Assembly (NCBI GenBank): GCA_021845985.1
Contig: JAJZES010000017.1
Location: 1-64,000 of the forward strand
Source of the DNA: Pseudomonadota bacterium
GTDB taxonomy: Bacteria > Pseudomonadota > Alphaproteobacteria > Acetobacterales > Acetobacteraceae
DNA length: 64,000 nucleotides
Direction: 5' to 3'
Below are positions 52,811-63,638 of this stretch, in pieces; position 1 is the stretch's first letter; each line of letters opens with the position of its first letter. The translations under genes were made by a program, and so were the position numbers. Under the pieces are notes generated by a model that saw nothing but the letters and a program-made list of their open reading frames with translations, searched no databases and was not told where the DNA came from.

Positions 52811-54238
52811 ATGAACATCCTCTCCGTCGCCTCCGAAGCCTTTCCGCTGGTCAAGACCGGCGGCCTCGCCGATGTCGTCGGCGCCCTGCCCGGGGCGCTG
52901 GCGGCGGAGGGGGTGCGGGTGCGCACCCTGCTGCCCGGCTATCCTGCGGTGCTTGGCGCGCTCGGCGCGGCGGACGAAGTGTGGTCGTTCGCTGATCTTG
53001 CCGGCGCGCCGGCGCGGCTGCTGGCCGGCACGGCCGGCGGTCTCGACATCCTGGCGCTCGACGCGCCCCATCTGTTCGCCCGGCCGGGCACCCCCTATGC
53101 GGCGCCCGACGGCGCCGACTGGCCCGACAATGCACAGCGTTTTGCCGCCCTGGCGCGCGTCGGCGCCGACATCGCCGGCGGCATGCTGGCGGACTGGCGG
53201 CCGGCGGTGGCGCATGCGCATGACTGGCAGGCGGCGCTGCTGGCGGCCTATCTGCACTATGCAGGGACGCCGGTGCCGAGCGTGCTGACCGTCCACAACC
53301 TCGCCTTCCAGGGGCAGTTTCCCGCCACCTTGCTGGCCGAACTGGGGCTGCCGCCGCACGCCTATGCGCTCGATGGCGTCGAGTATTACGGCAGCATCGG
53401 CTTCCTCAAGGCCGGGCTGCTGTTCGCCGACCGGATCACCACCGTCTCGCCGAGCTACGCCGCGGAAATCCGCTCGCCCGAGTTCGGTATGGGGCTGCAG
53501 GGGCTGTTGCGCGGGCGCGCCGCCGATGTCCGCGGCATCCTCAACGGCATCGACACCGCGATCTGGAACCCGGCGCGCGACGCGCTGCTGGCGGCACCGT
53601 TCGCGGCGCCGTCCGGGCGGGCGGCGAACCGGGCGGCGCTGCAGGCCCGGCTCGGCCTCGCGCCCGACCTGGCGGCGCCGCTGTTCGCGGTGGTCAGCCG
53701 GCTGACCTGGCAGAAGGGCATGGACCTGCTGCCCGCCGCCCTGCCGGCGCTGCTGGACGAGGGCGGGCAGCTTGCCGTGCTCGGCACCGGCGATGCGCCG
53801 ATCGTCGCCGCGCTGCAGGCAGCGGTCGCCGCCCATCCCGGCCGCATCGGCTGCATCATCGGCTATGACGAGGGGCTGGCGCATCTGATGCAGGGCGGGG
53901 CGGATGCGCTGCTGGTGCCCTCGCGCTTCGAGCCGTGCGGGCTGACGCAGCTTTGCGCGCTGCGCTACGGCGCGGTGCCGGTGGTGGCGCGGGTCGGCGG
54001 GCTGGCCGATACGGTGATCGACGCCTCGCCGATGGCGCTCGCCGCCGGCGTCGCGACCGGGGTGCAGTTCGCGCCGGTCTCGGTGGAGATGCTGGAGGCG
54101 GCGATCCGCCGCGCCGCCGCGCTGCACCGCGCGCCCGACGCCTGGGCGCGGATGCAGACGAACGGCATGGCCACCGACGTCTCCTGGCGTGACCCGGCCC
54201 GGCATTACGCCGCGCTCTATCGCGAGCTGGCGGGCTGA
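52811..54238 (+). CDS. glgA: Glycogen synthase (ADP-glucose)
   Basis: 475 aa GT5 enzyme that elongates alpha-1,4-glucan from ADP-glucose. Start [22 protein letters not shown] with the KTGGL ADP-glucose-binding motif near residue 15, [50 protein letters not shown] and [20 protein letters not shown] with the Glu of the GT-B C-terminal site. It is 92 bases after glgC and 5 before the debranching gene. Confidence 0.97.
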   Translation: MNILSVASEAFPLVKTGGLADVVGALPGALAAEGVRVRTLLPGYPAVLGALGAADEVWSFADLAGAPARLLAGTAGGLDILALDAPHLFARPGTPYAAPDGADWPDNAQRFAALARVGADIAGGMLADWRPAVAHAHDWQAALLAAYLHYAGTPVPSVLTVHNLAFQGQFPATLLAELGLPPHAYALDGVEYYGSIGFLKAGLLFADRITTVSPSYAAEIRSPEFGMGLQGLLRGRAADVRGILNGIDTAIWNPARDALLAAPFAAPSGRAANRAALQARLGLAPDLAAPLFAVVSRLTWQKGMDLLPAALPALLDEGGQLAVLGTGDAPIVAALQAAVAAHPGRIGCIIGYDEGLAHLMQGGADALLVPSRFEPCGLTQLCALRYGAVPVVARVGGLADTVIDASPMALAAGVATGVQFAPVSVEMLEAAIRRAAALHRAPDAWARMQTNGMATDVSWRDPARHYAALYRELAG

Positions 54239-54243
54239 TCGCC

Positions 54244-57200
54244 GTGCTGGTGACGGCAGGGTCGTCCGAGCCGCTGGGCGCGACACCGGATGCGGCGGGG
54301 GTCAACTTCGCGGTATTCTCGGCCCATGCGACGGGCATCGACATCTGCCTGTTCGACGCCGATGGCGAGACCGAACGCGCGCGCATCCGCCTGCCGGAGC
54401 GCAGCGGCGACGTGTGGCATGGCCATGTCGCCGGCATCGGCATCGGCACCCGCTACGGGCTGCGTGCCGACGGGCCGTTCGAGCCGCACCAGGGGCATCG
54501 CTTCGACGCGGAGAAGCTGCTGCTCGACCCGTACGCGGCAGAGATCGACCGGCCGTTGCGCCTGCGCCCCGGCATGTTTTCGGGCGACAGCGCCGCCGAC
54601 ATGGCCAAGGCGATCGTCTGCGCGCCCGACGCTGAGCGGGGCGCGGCGGTGCCGCTGGTGGCGTGGGACCGCACGGTCATCTACGAATTGCAGGTGCGCG
54701 GCTTCAGCCTGCGCAACCCGGCCATCCCCGAGAAGCTGCGCGGCACCTTTGCCGCCCTGGCCGAGCCGGCGTCGATCGCGCATCTGACCGCGCTCGGCGT
54801 CACCACGGTCGAGATCATGCCGCCGGCCGCCTGGATCGAGGAGCGGCATCTCGCCTGGCTCGGGCTGGACAATGCCTGGGGCTACAACACCATCGGCTGG
54901 ATGGCGCCCGATCCGCGGCTGGCGCCGGGCGGCTGGGCGGAGGTGCGCGGCGCGGTGGCGGCGCTGGCGGCGGCCGGGATCGAAACCATCATCGACGTGG
55001 TGCTGAACCACAGCGGCGAGGGCGACGCCGAGGGGCCGACGCTGTCGCTGCGCGGGCTGGACAACGTCACCTATTACCGCCTGCACGGCGATCCGGCGCA
55101 GTATGTCGATGACACCGGTTGCGGCAACACGCTGGCGCTGGACCGGCCGGCGGTGCTGCGGCTGGCGATGGACACGCTGCGCGCCTGGGCGCGGCGCGGC
55201 GGGGTGCATGGGTTCCGCTTCGATCTCGCGGTGACGCTCGGCCGGCGGACCGACGGGTTCGACCCGGCGGCGCCGCTGCTGTCGGCGATCAGCCAGGACC
55301 CGGAGCTGCGGCGGCTGAAGCTGATCGCCGAGCCATGGGATCCGGGGCCGGGCGGCTATCAGCTCGGCGCCTTCCCGCATGGCTGGGGCGAGTGGAACGA
55401 CCGCTTCCGCGACGACGTGCGGCGGTTCTGGCGCGGCGACGGACACATGGCCGGGGCGCTCGGCACGCGGCTGGCCGGCTCGGACGATGTGTTCCGCGCC
55501 AAGCGCCGGCCGTCGCGCAGCATCAACTATGTCGCCGCGCATGACGGATTCACCCTGGCCGACCTCGTCGCCTATGCCGGCAAGCACAATGCCGCCAATG
55601 GCGAGGACAACCACGACGGCACCGACGCCAATTATTCCTGGAACAACGGCGCCGAGGGGCCGAGCGACAATCCGGCGATCGAGGCGGCGCGGCAGCGCGA
55701 CCAGCGCGCCCTGCTGGCGACGCTGATGCTGGCGCGCGGCACGCCGATGCTGGCGATGGGGTGCGAACTCGGCCACACGCAGGGCGGCAACAACAACGCC
55801 TATGCGCAGGACAACGCCACCTCCTGGCTCGACTGGGCGGCCGCGCTGCCGGGGCTGGCGGCCTATGTCGGGCGGCTGGCGGCGCTGCGCCGCGACCATC
55901 CGGTGCTGCGCGACGACCGGTTCCTGAGCGGCGCCGGCGACGTGGCATGGCATCGCACCGACGGTCAGCCGATGACGGCCGCCGACTGGCCGCAGGCGGC
56001 GGCGCTGGTGGTGGTGCTCACCATGCCGGGCGATCGGGTGGCGATGGTGTTTCATTGCGGCGCCCTGCCCGAGGCGGTGTCGCTGCCGCCGCTGACGCCG
56101 GGCATGGCGTGGCAGCTTGCGCTCGACAGCAGCAGCGATGCCCCGCCCTGCCTGCTGGACGGCGCGGCGCTGAGCTGTCCGGCGCGCGGGGTGCTGGTGC
56201 TGGTCGAGGTGCCGGCACCGCTGCGGGCGCCGGGCGACGCGGCGGCGCTGTCGCGCCTCGCCGCGGCGGCGGGAATCGCCGCCGACTGGTGGGACATCGA
56301 CGGCACCCGCCACCCGGTTCGGCCGGACACGCAGCGTGCACTGCTCGCCGCCATGCGCCTGCCGGCCGGCAGCGATGCCGAGGCGGCCGACTCGCTGGTT
56401 GCCTTTGCCGAGGCGCAGCAGCGTCGGGCGCTGCCCTGGGCGATGACGACGCATGACGCCGCGACGCTGCCGGTGGTGCTGGCCGAGGGGGCGGCGCGGT
56501 CCCGGCTGCGCCTGGTGCTGGAAAACGAGGACGGGGCGCAGGAGACGCATGATGTCGCGCCCGGCGACGGAACCGAGGAGCTGCGCACCTGTGCCGACGG
56601 GCAGACGGCGCGGGTCTGGCGGGTCAACCTGCCGACGCTGCCGCTGGGCCGCTACCAGATCTGGCGCGAGGATGCGCCGGCGCTGCGCTGCGCGCTGACG
56701 GTGGCGCCGCAAACCTGCTACCTGCCGCCGGCGCTGACCGCGGGCGGGCGGCGTTTCGGCATTGCCGCGCATCTCTATGCGGTGCGACGCCAGGGCGATC
56801 AGGGGATCGGCGATTTTGCCACCCTCGGGCTGCTGGCGCGCGGCGCGGCGCAGCGCGGCGCGGCGGTGGTCGGTCTCAACCCGCTGCACGCGCTGTTTGC
56901 CGAGCGGCGCGAGCGCGCCAGCCCCTATCATCCGTCCGATCGGCGGTTCATCGACCCGATCTATATCGATGTCTCGGCCGAGGAACTTGGCGGCGCCGCG
57001 CTGGCGGCCCAGAGCGGGGAGATCGCGGCGCTGACGGCGGCGCCGCTGGTGGCCTATTCGCGTGTCTGGGAGGTCAAGCGCGCGGTGCTGGAGGCAGCCT
57101 ACGCCCGCGGCATCGACAGCGCGGCGATGGCCGGCTTCCTGGCCTATGGCGGCAGCGCGCTGACCCGCTTCGCCACCTTCCAGGCGATCAGCGAGCAGCG

Positions 57201-58248
57201 CGCCGGGGAGGACTGGCGGCAATGGCCGGAGCCGTTGCGCAACCCGGCGCGGGCGACGGCGCCGGCGGAGCGGGTGCGGTTCCATATCTGGCTGCAGTAT
57301 CTCGCCGACCGGCAACTGGCCGCGGCGGCGGCGGAGTCTGAGCTGGAGATCGGCTGTTACCGTGACCTTGCCATCGGCTGCGCGCCGGACGGGGCCGAGG
57401 CGTGGGCCGGCATCGATCATCTGGCGCAAGGCGTCTCGGTCGGGGCGCCGCCCGACCCGTTCTCGACCGGCGGCCAGATCTGGCATTTGCCGCCACCCGA
57501 TCCGTGGCGCATGCGCGCGGACGGGTTCCGCAGCTTTGCCGGCATGCTCGGCGCCAACATGCGCCATGCCGGGGCGCTGCGCATCGACCATGCGATGGGG
57601 CTGGCGCGGCTGTTCTGGGTGCCCGATGGGGCGAGCGGGGCGGACGGCGCCTATGTCGCCGCGCCGCTGGATGATCTGATCGGCCAGTTGGCGCTGGAGA
57701 GCCAGCGGGCGCGCTGCCTGATCGTCGGCGAAGACCTCGGCACCGTGCCGGAGGGCTTCCGCCCGCGCATGGAGGCGGCCCAGGTGCTGAGCTACCGGGT
57801 GCTGTGGTTCGAGCGCGAGGGCGCCGGCTTCCTGCCGCCGGCGCGCTACCCGGCGCGCGCCGTCGCCTGCGTCTCGACGCACGATCTGCCGACGCTGGCC
57901 GGCTGGCGTTCCGGTGCCGACCTCACCGAGCGGGCGGCGCTGGGCCAGATCGACGCGGCGGCGGCGACGGCGGAGCGGGCGGCCGAACGCAGCCAACTGG
58001 CGGCGGCGGTCGGCACCGAGCCGAGCTGCGCCGCGGTGCACGGCTTCCTGGCCGCCGCCCCGTCGGCGCTGGTGCTGGCGCAGATCGACGATCTGGCCGG
58101 CGAGACGGTGGCGCTCAATCTGCCCGGCACCGACCGCGAGCGGCCGAACTGGCGCCGCCGCCTGTCCGCCCCGGTGCCGGCGGTGCTGGCCAGCGCAGAG
58201 GCCGAGGCGACGATGGCGGCGATGCGGCCAGGGCGATTGCGCCCGTAG
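54244..58248 (+). CDS. glgX-malQ: Fused GlgX debranching enzyme and MalQ 4-alpha-glucanotransferase
   Basis: 1334 aa. Residues about 1-655 are GlgX (GH13): LVTAGSSEPLGATPDAAGVNF at the start, FRFDLA with the nucleophile near 327, IAEPWDPGPG with the acid near 363, and AAHDGFTLADLV near 434. Residues about 660-1334 are MalQ (GH77): ADWWDIDGTRHPV near 675, GLNPLHALFAERR, LRIDHAMGLARLFWVP with the Asp nucleophile near 1115, IVGEDLGTVPEGF near 1163 and STHDLPTLAGWR near 1214. Debranching and chain transfer in one chain would channel maltooligosaccharides. Initiates with GTG, 5 bases after glgA; similar fusions are known in Acetobacteraceae as I recall. Confidence 0.93.
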   Translation: MLVTAGSSEPLGATPDAAGVNFAVFSAHATGIDICLFDADGETERARIRLPERSGDVWHGHVAGIGIGTRYGLRADGPFEPHQGHRFDAEKLLLDPYAAEIDRPLRLRPGMFSGDSAADMAKAIVCAPDAERGAAVPLVAWDRTVIYELQVRGFSLRNPAIPEKLRGTFAALAEPASIAHLTALGVTTVEIMPPAAWIEERHLAWLGLDNAWGYNTIGWMAPDPRLAPGGWAEVRGAVAALAAAGIETIIDVVLNHSGEGDAEGPTLSLRGLDNVTYYRLHGDPAQYVDDTGCGNTLALDRPAVLRLAMDTLRAWARRGGVHGFRFDLAVTLGRRTDGFDPAAPLLSAISQDPELRRLKLIAEPWDPGPGGYQLGAFPHGWGEWNDRFRDDVRRFWRGDGHMAGALGTRLAGSDDVFRAKRRPSRSINYVAAHDGFTLADLVAYAGKHNAANGEDNHDGTDANYSWNNGAEGPSDNPAIEAARQRDQRALLATLMLARGTPMLAMGCELGHTQGGNNNAYAQDNATSWLDWAAALPGLAAYVGRLAALRRDHPVLRDDRFLSGAGDVAWHRTDGQPMTAADWPQAAALVVVLTMPGDRVAMVFHCGALPEAVSLPPLTPGMAWQLALDSSSDAPPCLLDGAALSCPARGVLVLVEVPAPLRAPGDAAALSRLAAAAGIAADWWDIDGTRHPVRPDTQRALLAAMRLPAGSDAEAADSLVAFAEAQQRRALPWAMTTHDAATLPVVLAEGAARSRLRLVLENEDGAQETHDVAPGDGTEELRTCADGQTARVWRVNLPTLPLGRYQIWREDAPALRCALTVAPQTCYLPPALTAGGRRFGIAAHLYAVRRQGDQGIGDFATLGLLARGAAQRGAAVVGLNPLHALFAERRERASPYHPSDRRFIDPIYIDVSAEELGGAALAAQSGEIAALTAAPLVAYSRVWEVKRAVLEAAYARGIDSAAMAGFLAYGGSALTRFATFQAISEQRAGEDWRQWPEPLRNPARATAPAERVRFHIWLQYLADRQLAAAAAESELEIGCYRDLAIGCAPDGAEAWAGIDHLAQGVSVGAPPDPFSTGGQIWHLPPPDPWRMRADGFRSFAGMLGANMRHAGALRIDHAMGLARLFWVPDGASGADGAYVAAPLDDLIGQLALESQRARCLIVGEDLGTVPEGFRPRMEAAQVLSYRVLWFEREGAGFLPPARYPARAVACVSTHDLPTLAGWRSGADLTERAALGQIDAAAATAERAAERSQLAAAVGTEPSCAAVHGFLAAAPSALVLAQIDDLAGETVALNLPGTDRERPNWRRRLSAPVPAVLASAEAEATMAAMRPGRLRP

Positions 58249-58258
58249 CGCCGCCGGC

Positions 58259-60040
58259 TCACACCGCGGCCGCGTCGGTCACCACGAAGCCGGCGCTGCT
58301 GCGGCCCTGCCATTCCTCGGCGCGCAGATGCCCGGCCAGATGCAGCGGCACGCCGGCGCGCGACAGCAGCGCCTCGGCCAGCGGGCCCTCCTTGGCGCGG
58401 AACGCCACCGCCTTGAGCCGCATGCCGCCGCCCTCGCCGTCGATGAAGGCGCGGATCGTCGCCCCCTCTTTGCCGACGCGGTCGGCGCGCACGACGCGGG
58501 CGCGCGGCAGCACCAGCACCGGCTCCTCATTGCCCGGCCCGAACGGCGCCAGCCGGGCGAGCTGGCCGGCCACCTCGGTGGTGCAGCCGGCCACCGCCAG
58601 CGTGCCCTCCACCACCAGGTCGGCCGCCGAGGGCAGCAGCCGCGCCGCCGCCAGCCGTTCGTCGAGAAACGCATGGAACGCCGGAACACCCTCGCCGTGC
58701 AGCGCGAAGCCGGCGGCCATGGCATGACCGCCGCCGCCGGTCAGCAGCCCGGCCTGCCGCGCCGCGATCACCGCGGCGCCGAGATCAATCCCCGGCACCG
58801 AGCGGCCCGACCCCTTGGCCATGCCGTCCTGCAAGGCGGCGACGCAGGCCGGGCGGTTGAACCGCTCCTTGATCCGCCCGGCGACGATGCCGACCACGCC
58901 GGGATGCCAGTCGGCGCCGCTGACCAGCAGCACCGCATGGCCCGCCGCCGCCTGCGCCGCCGCCGCCGCCATCGCCGCGTCGAGCATCGACGTCTCGACC
59001 AACTGACGCTGCCGGTTCACCGCGTCGAGCGTGGCGGCCAGCCCGGTCGCCTCGACCGGATCGTCGCACAACAGCAGGCGCAGGCCGAGATCGGCCTCGC
59101 TGATGCGGCCGGCGGCGTTGATGCGCGGGCCGAGGGCGAAGCCGAGCGTCATCGCATTCGGCCGGTCCTTGACCTGCGCCACCTCCAGCAGCGCCGCCAG
59201 CCCCGGCCGGCCGCGCCGCGCCAGCAGCCGCAGGCCCTGGGTGACCAGGGCGCGGTTGAGGCCGGTCAGCGGCATCACGTCACACACCGTGGCCAGCGCC
59301 ACCAGATCGAGCAGCGCCAGCAAATCCGGCTCCGCCCCGCCGGCGAAGTGTCCGGCCCGGCGCAGCGCCCGCACCGTCGCCACCGCGGTCAGGAAGGCGA
59401 CGCCGGCGGCGCAGAGACCGGTCAGGCCGGAGCGGCAATCGAGCCGGTTCGGGTTGACCGTCGCCAGCACGCCGGCCGGCGTGCCATCGCTCTTGTGGTG
59501 GTCGAGCACCAGGATGTCGGTGCCGGGCAGGCCGGCGAACACCGCGCCCGCCGCGGTGCCGCAATCGACGCAGACGATCAGCGTGGCGCCGCGCCGCAGC
59601 AGCGACTGCAGCGCCGGCAGGTTCGGCCCGTAGCCCTCCGCCAGCCGATCCGGCACATAGGGCAGCACCGGACAGCCGAGCCGGCGCAGCAACGACACCA
59701 TCAGCGCGCCGCTGCACGCGCCATCGACATCGTAATCGCCGAACACGGCGACGGTCTCGCCGCGCCGCACCGCATCGGCCAGCCGCGCCGCCGCCGCGTC
59801 CATGTCGGCGAGCACGCTCGGGTCGGGCAGCAGCGCGCGCAGCGTCGGGTCGAGAAAGTCCGCCGCCGCCTCCGGCCCGATGCCGCGCGCCGCCAGCAGC
59901 CGGCCGAGAATCTCCGGCAGGCCGAGAGACTGGGCGATGCCGAGGCCGATCCGCTCCTCCGCCTCGCGCCACACCCAGCGCCGGCCGGTCAGGCTGCGGG
60001 CGACGCCGAGGACCGGAGCGTTGAGCAGGCTGCCATCCAT
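58259..60040 (-). CDS. recJ: Single-stranded-DNA-specific exonuclease RecJ
   Basis: 593 aa. 5'-3' exonuclease in recombination and mismatch repair. DHH motifs are present: FGDYDVDGACSGALMVSLLR near 103 and VLDHHKSDGTPAG near 180; DVMPLTGLNRALVTQGL, GFALGPRINAAGRI and the DHHA1-type GGGGHAMAAGFAL near 460 with a C-terminal OB-like domain. ATG at 60040 has TGAGGCG upstream and the family-like part starts there. It begins 5 bases after glpX, in the order hom-glpX-recJ familiar in alphaproteobacteria. Confidence 0.95.
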   Translation of the reverse strand: MDGSLLNAPVLGVARSLTGRRWVWREAEERIGLGIAQSLGLPEILGRLLAARGIGPEAAADFLDPTLRALLPDPSVLADMDAAAARLADAVRRGETVAVFGDYDVDGACSGALMVSLLRRLGCPVLPYVPDRLAEGYGPNLPALQSLLRRGATLIVCVDCGTAAGAVFAGLPGTDILVLDHHKSDGTPAGVLATVNPNRLDCRSGLTGLCAAGVAFLTAVATVRALRRAGHFAGGAEPDLLALLDLVALATVCDVMPLTGLNRALVTQGLRLLARRGRPGLAALLEVAQVKDRPNAMTLGFALGPRINAAGRISEADLGLRLLLCDDPVEATGLAATLDAVNRQRQLVETSMLDAAMAAAAAQAAAGHAVLLVSGADWHPGVVGIVAGRIKERFNRPACVAALQDGMAKGSGRSVPGIDLGAAVIAARQAGLLTGGGGHAMAAGFALHGEGVPAFHAFLDERLAAARLLPSAADLVVEGTLAVAGCTTEVAGQLARLAPFGPGNEEPVLVLPRARVVRADRVGKEGATIRAFIDGEGGGMRLKAVAFRAKEGPLAEALLSRAGVPLHLAGHLRAEEWQGRSSAGFVVTDAAAV

Positions 60041-60044
60041 CGCC

Positions 60045-61040
60045 TCAGTGCGCCGCCCAGGTCTTGGTCGCGTAATTGTGATGCGCCTCGACATAGCGGA
60101 CGGTGCCGGACTTGCTGCGCATCACCACCGAATGGGTCACCGCGCCGGCGCCGAAGCGGCGCACGCCGCGCAGCATCGGCCCGCCGGTGACGCCGGTGGC
60201 GGCGAACATCACCTCGCCGCGCGCCATGTCGCTGACCGAAAAGACGCGGTTCGGGTCGGTGACGCCCATGGCGCGGGCGCGCTCGCGCTGCGCCTCGTCC
60301 TCGAACAGCAGCCGTCCCTGCATCTGGCCGCCGACGCAGCGCAGCGCCGCCGCCGACAGCACGCCCTCTGGCGCGCCGCCGGAGCCGAGATAGATATCGA
60401 CGCCGCTATCGCCGTTGGTGGTGGCGATGACGCCGGCGACATCGCCGTCGCTGATCAGCATGATGCGGGCGCCGGCCTCGCGCGCCTGGGCGATCATCTG
60501 CTCATGGCGCGGCCGATCGAGGATGCAGCACACCAGATCGGACACGTCGCAGTGCTTGGCGCGGGCGAGGTTGCGCAGGTTCTTGCTGACCGGATCGTCG
60601 ATATCGACGACGCCGGCGGGAAGCCCCGGCCCGACCGCGATCTTCTGCATGTAGATGTCCGGGGCATGCAGGAAATTGCCGCGCTCGGCGAGCGCGATGA
60701 CGGTGATGGCGTTGGGGCCGCCCTTGGCGGTCAGCGTGGTGCCTTCCAGTGGATCGACAGCGATGTCCATTTCCGGCCCGCCGCGGCCGACTTTTTCACC
60801 GATATAGAGCATCGGCGCTTCGTCCATCTCGCCTTCGCCGATGACCACGGTGCCATCGATGGCGACGGCGTCGAAGGCCTTGCGCATGGCTTCGACGGCG
60901 GCACCGTCGGCCTCGTTCTTGCGGCCGAGACCCATCCAGCGGCTGGCGGCAAGCGCCGCCGCCTCGGTGACGCGCACCAGTTCGAGTGCCAGGTTGCGGT
61001 CGGTCTGCTGCTCATGGCTCGGCGTCGTCGCGCTGCTCAT
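60045..61040 (-). CDS. glpX: Fructose-1,6-bisphosphatase class II
   Basis: 331 aa gluconeogenic enzyme (GlpX). NLALELVRVTEAAALAASRW at the start, GEGEMDEAPML near 71, DIAVDPLEGTTLTAKGG near 94 with the metal Asp and Glu residues, ISDGDVAGVI near 205, and the end GTVRYVEAHHNYATK. ATG at 61040 has AAGGAG nine bases upstream; the open frame before it is unlike the family. Sits between hom and recJ. Confidence 0.95.
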   Translation of the reverse strand: MSSATTPSHEQQTDRNLALELVRVTEAAALAASRWMGLGRKNEADGAAVEAMRKAFDAVAIDGTVVIGEGEMDEAPMLYIGEKVGRGGPEMDIAVDPLEGTTLTAKGGPNAITVIALAERGNFLHAPDIYMQKIAVGPGLPAGVVDIDDPVSKNLRNLARAKHCDVSDLVCCILDRPRHEQMIAQAREAGARIMLISDGDVAGVIATTNGDSGVDIYLGSGGAPEGVLSAAALRCVGGQMQGRLLFEDEAQRERARAMGVTDPNRVFSVSDMARGEVMFAATGVTGGPMLRGVRRFGAGAVTHSVVMRSKSGTVRYVEAHHNYATKTWAAH

Positions 61041-61118
61041 CTCGCTTGCTCCTTGGTCGCCAGCCCCGCCCTCCGCCCCCGCGCGCGGACGGCGCGCAGG
61101 GGTCGCGTGGACCACATC

Positions 61119-62407
61119 CTATGCCGGTTCGATGCGGATCACCGCCGGGTCTTCCAGCACCGCGTCCAGCGCGGTGATCCGCGCCAGCGCCTCGCGCATC
61201 GCACTTTCGCGCGTCTCGTGCGTCACCAGCACCACCGGCACCGCCTCGCCGGGGCTGCGGCCACGCTGCAGCAGGCTTTCCAGCGAGATGCCGGCATCGC
61301 GCAGCACGGCGGCGACATCGGCGATGACGCCCGGCCGATCGACCACCATCAGCCGCAGGTAATAGGCGCCGAGATGCGCCGTCATCGGCACCGAGGGCGC
61401 GTCCGACAGCGCCCCCGAATGCGCCCCCCAGACCGGGGTGAATCGCCCGCGGGCAATGTCGATGAGGTCGGCGACCACGGCCGAGGCGGTCGGCCCGGCG
61501 CCAGCGCCGCGCCCCTCCAGCATCACCCGGCCGACGAAATCACCCTCCGCCACCACCGCGTTGAACACGCCCTCGACGCGCGCGATCGGCGCCGCCTGCG
61601 GCACCATGCAGGGATGCACCCGCGCCTCGATGCCACCCTCGGTGCGGCGGGCGATGCCGAGCAGCTTGATCCGGTAGCCGAGTTCGCCGGCAAAGGCGAT
61701 GTCGAGCGCTGAGACGCGGCGGATGCCCTCGACATGCACGGCATCGAAAGCCACCGGCCGGCCGAACGCCAGCGCCGCCAGAATGGCCAGTTTGTGGGCG
61801 GCGTCGATGCCATCGACATCGAAGCTCGGGTCGGCCTCGGCGTAGCCGAGTTTCTGCGCCTCGGCGAGAACCTCGGAGAACTCGCGGCCACGCTCGCGCA
61901 TGACGGTGAGGATGTAGTTGCAGGTGCCGTTGAGGATGCCGGCGACGCGAGAGATGCGGTTGCCGGCCAGCCCCTCGCGCAGCGCCTTGATCACCGGGAT
62001 TCCGCCGGCCACCGCCGCCTCGAACGCCAGCGGCACGCCCTGACGTTCGGCCAGCGCCGCCAGTTCGGCGCCATGCACCGCGAGCAGCGCCTTGTTGGCG
62101 GTCGCCACCGCCTTGCCGGCGGCAAGCGCCGCCAGCACCACGGCGCGCGCGGTGCCCTCGGCGCCGCCGATCGCCTCCACCACCACATCGGCGGCAGGGT
62201 CGGCGGCGAGCGCCACCGCATCGTCGAACCAGCGCAGGCCGGAGAGCGAGATGCCGCGGTCGCGGCTGCGGTCGCGCGCGGCAACCGCGGTGACGGCGAT
62301 CGGCCGGCCGGCGCGCGCGGCGATGATGTCGGCGTTCTGCCGCAGCAGGGTCAGCACGCCGGCGCCGACGGTACCGAGGCCGGCCAGGGCGACCGAAAGA
62401 GGCCGGG

Positions 62408-62411
<4 letters not shown>
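61119..62411 (-). CDS. hom: Homoserine dehydrogenase
   Basis: 430 aa. Reduces aspartate semialdehyde to homoserine in threonine/methionine synthesis. NAD(P) loop VALAGLGTVGAGVL (7-20), ATANKALLAVHG near 103, the substrate region GTCNYILTVMRERG near 160 and EADPSFDVDGIDAAHKLAILAAL near 195 with the family's catalytic Lys. A C-terminal ACT domain from about 345 (YYLRLMVVDRPGVIADVAAVLRDAGISLESLLQ) implies feedback by threonine. It overlaps alaC by ATGA. Confidence 0.97.
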
Positions 62412-63628
<1,217 letters not shown>

Positions 63629-63638
63629 GGGTTCTGTC

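Noticed and set aside
54217-58041. A 1274-codon open frame opposite glgX-malQ
   Set aside because: Same reason: low-complexity Arg-rich translation, no ribosome site, and the other strand encodes two conserved enzymes.
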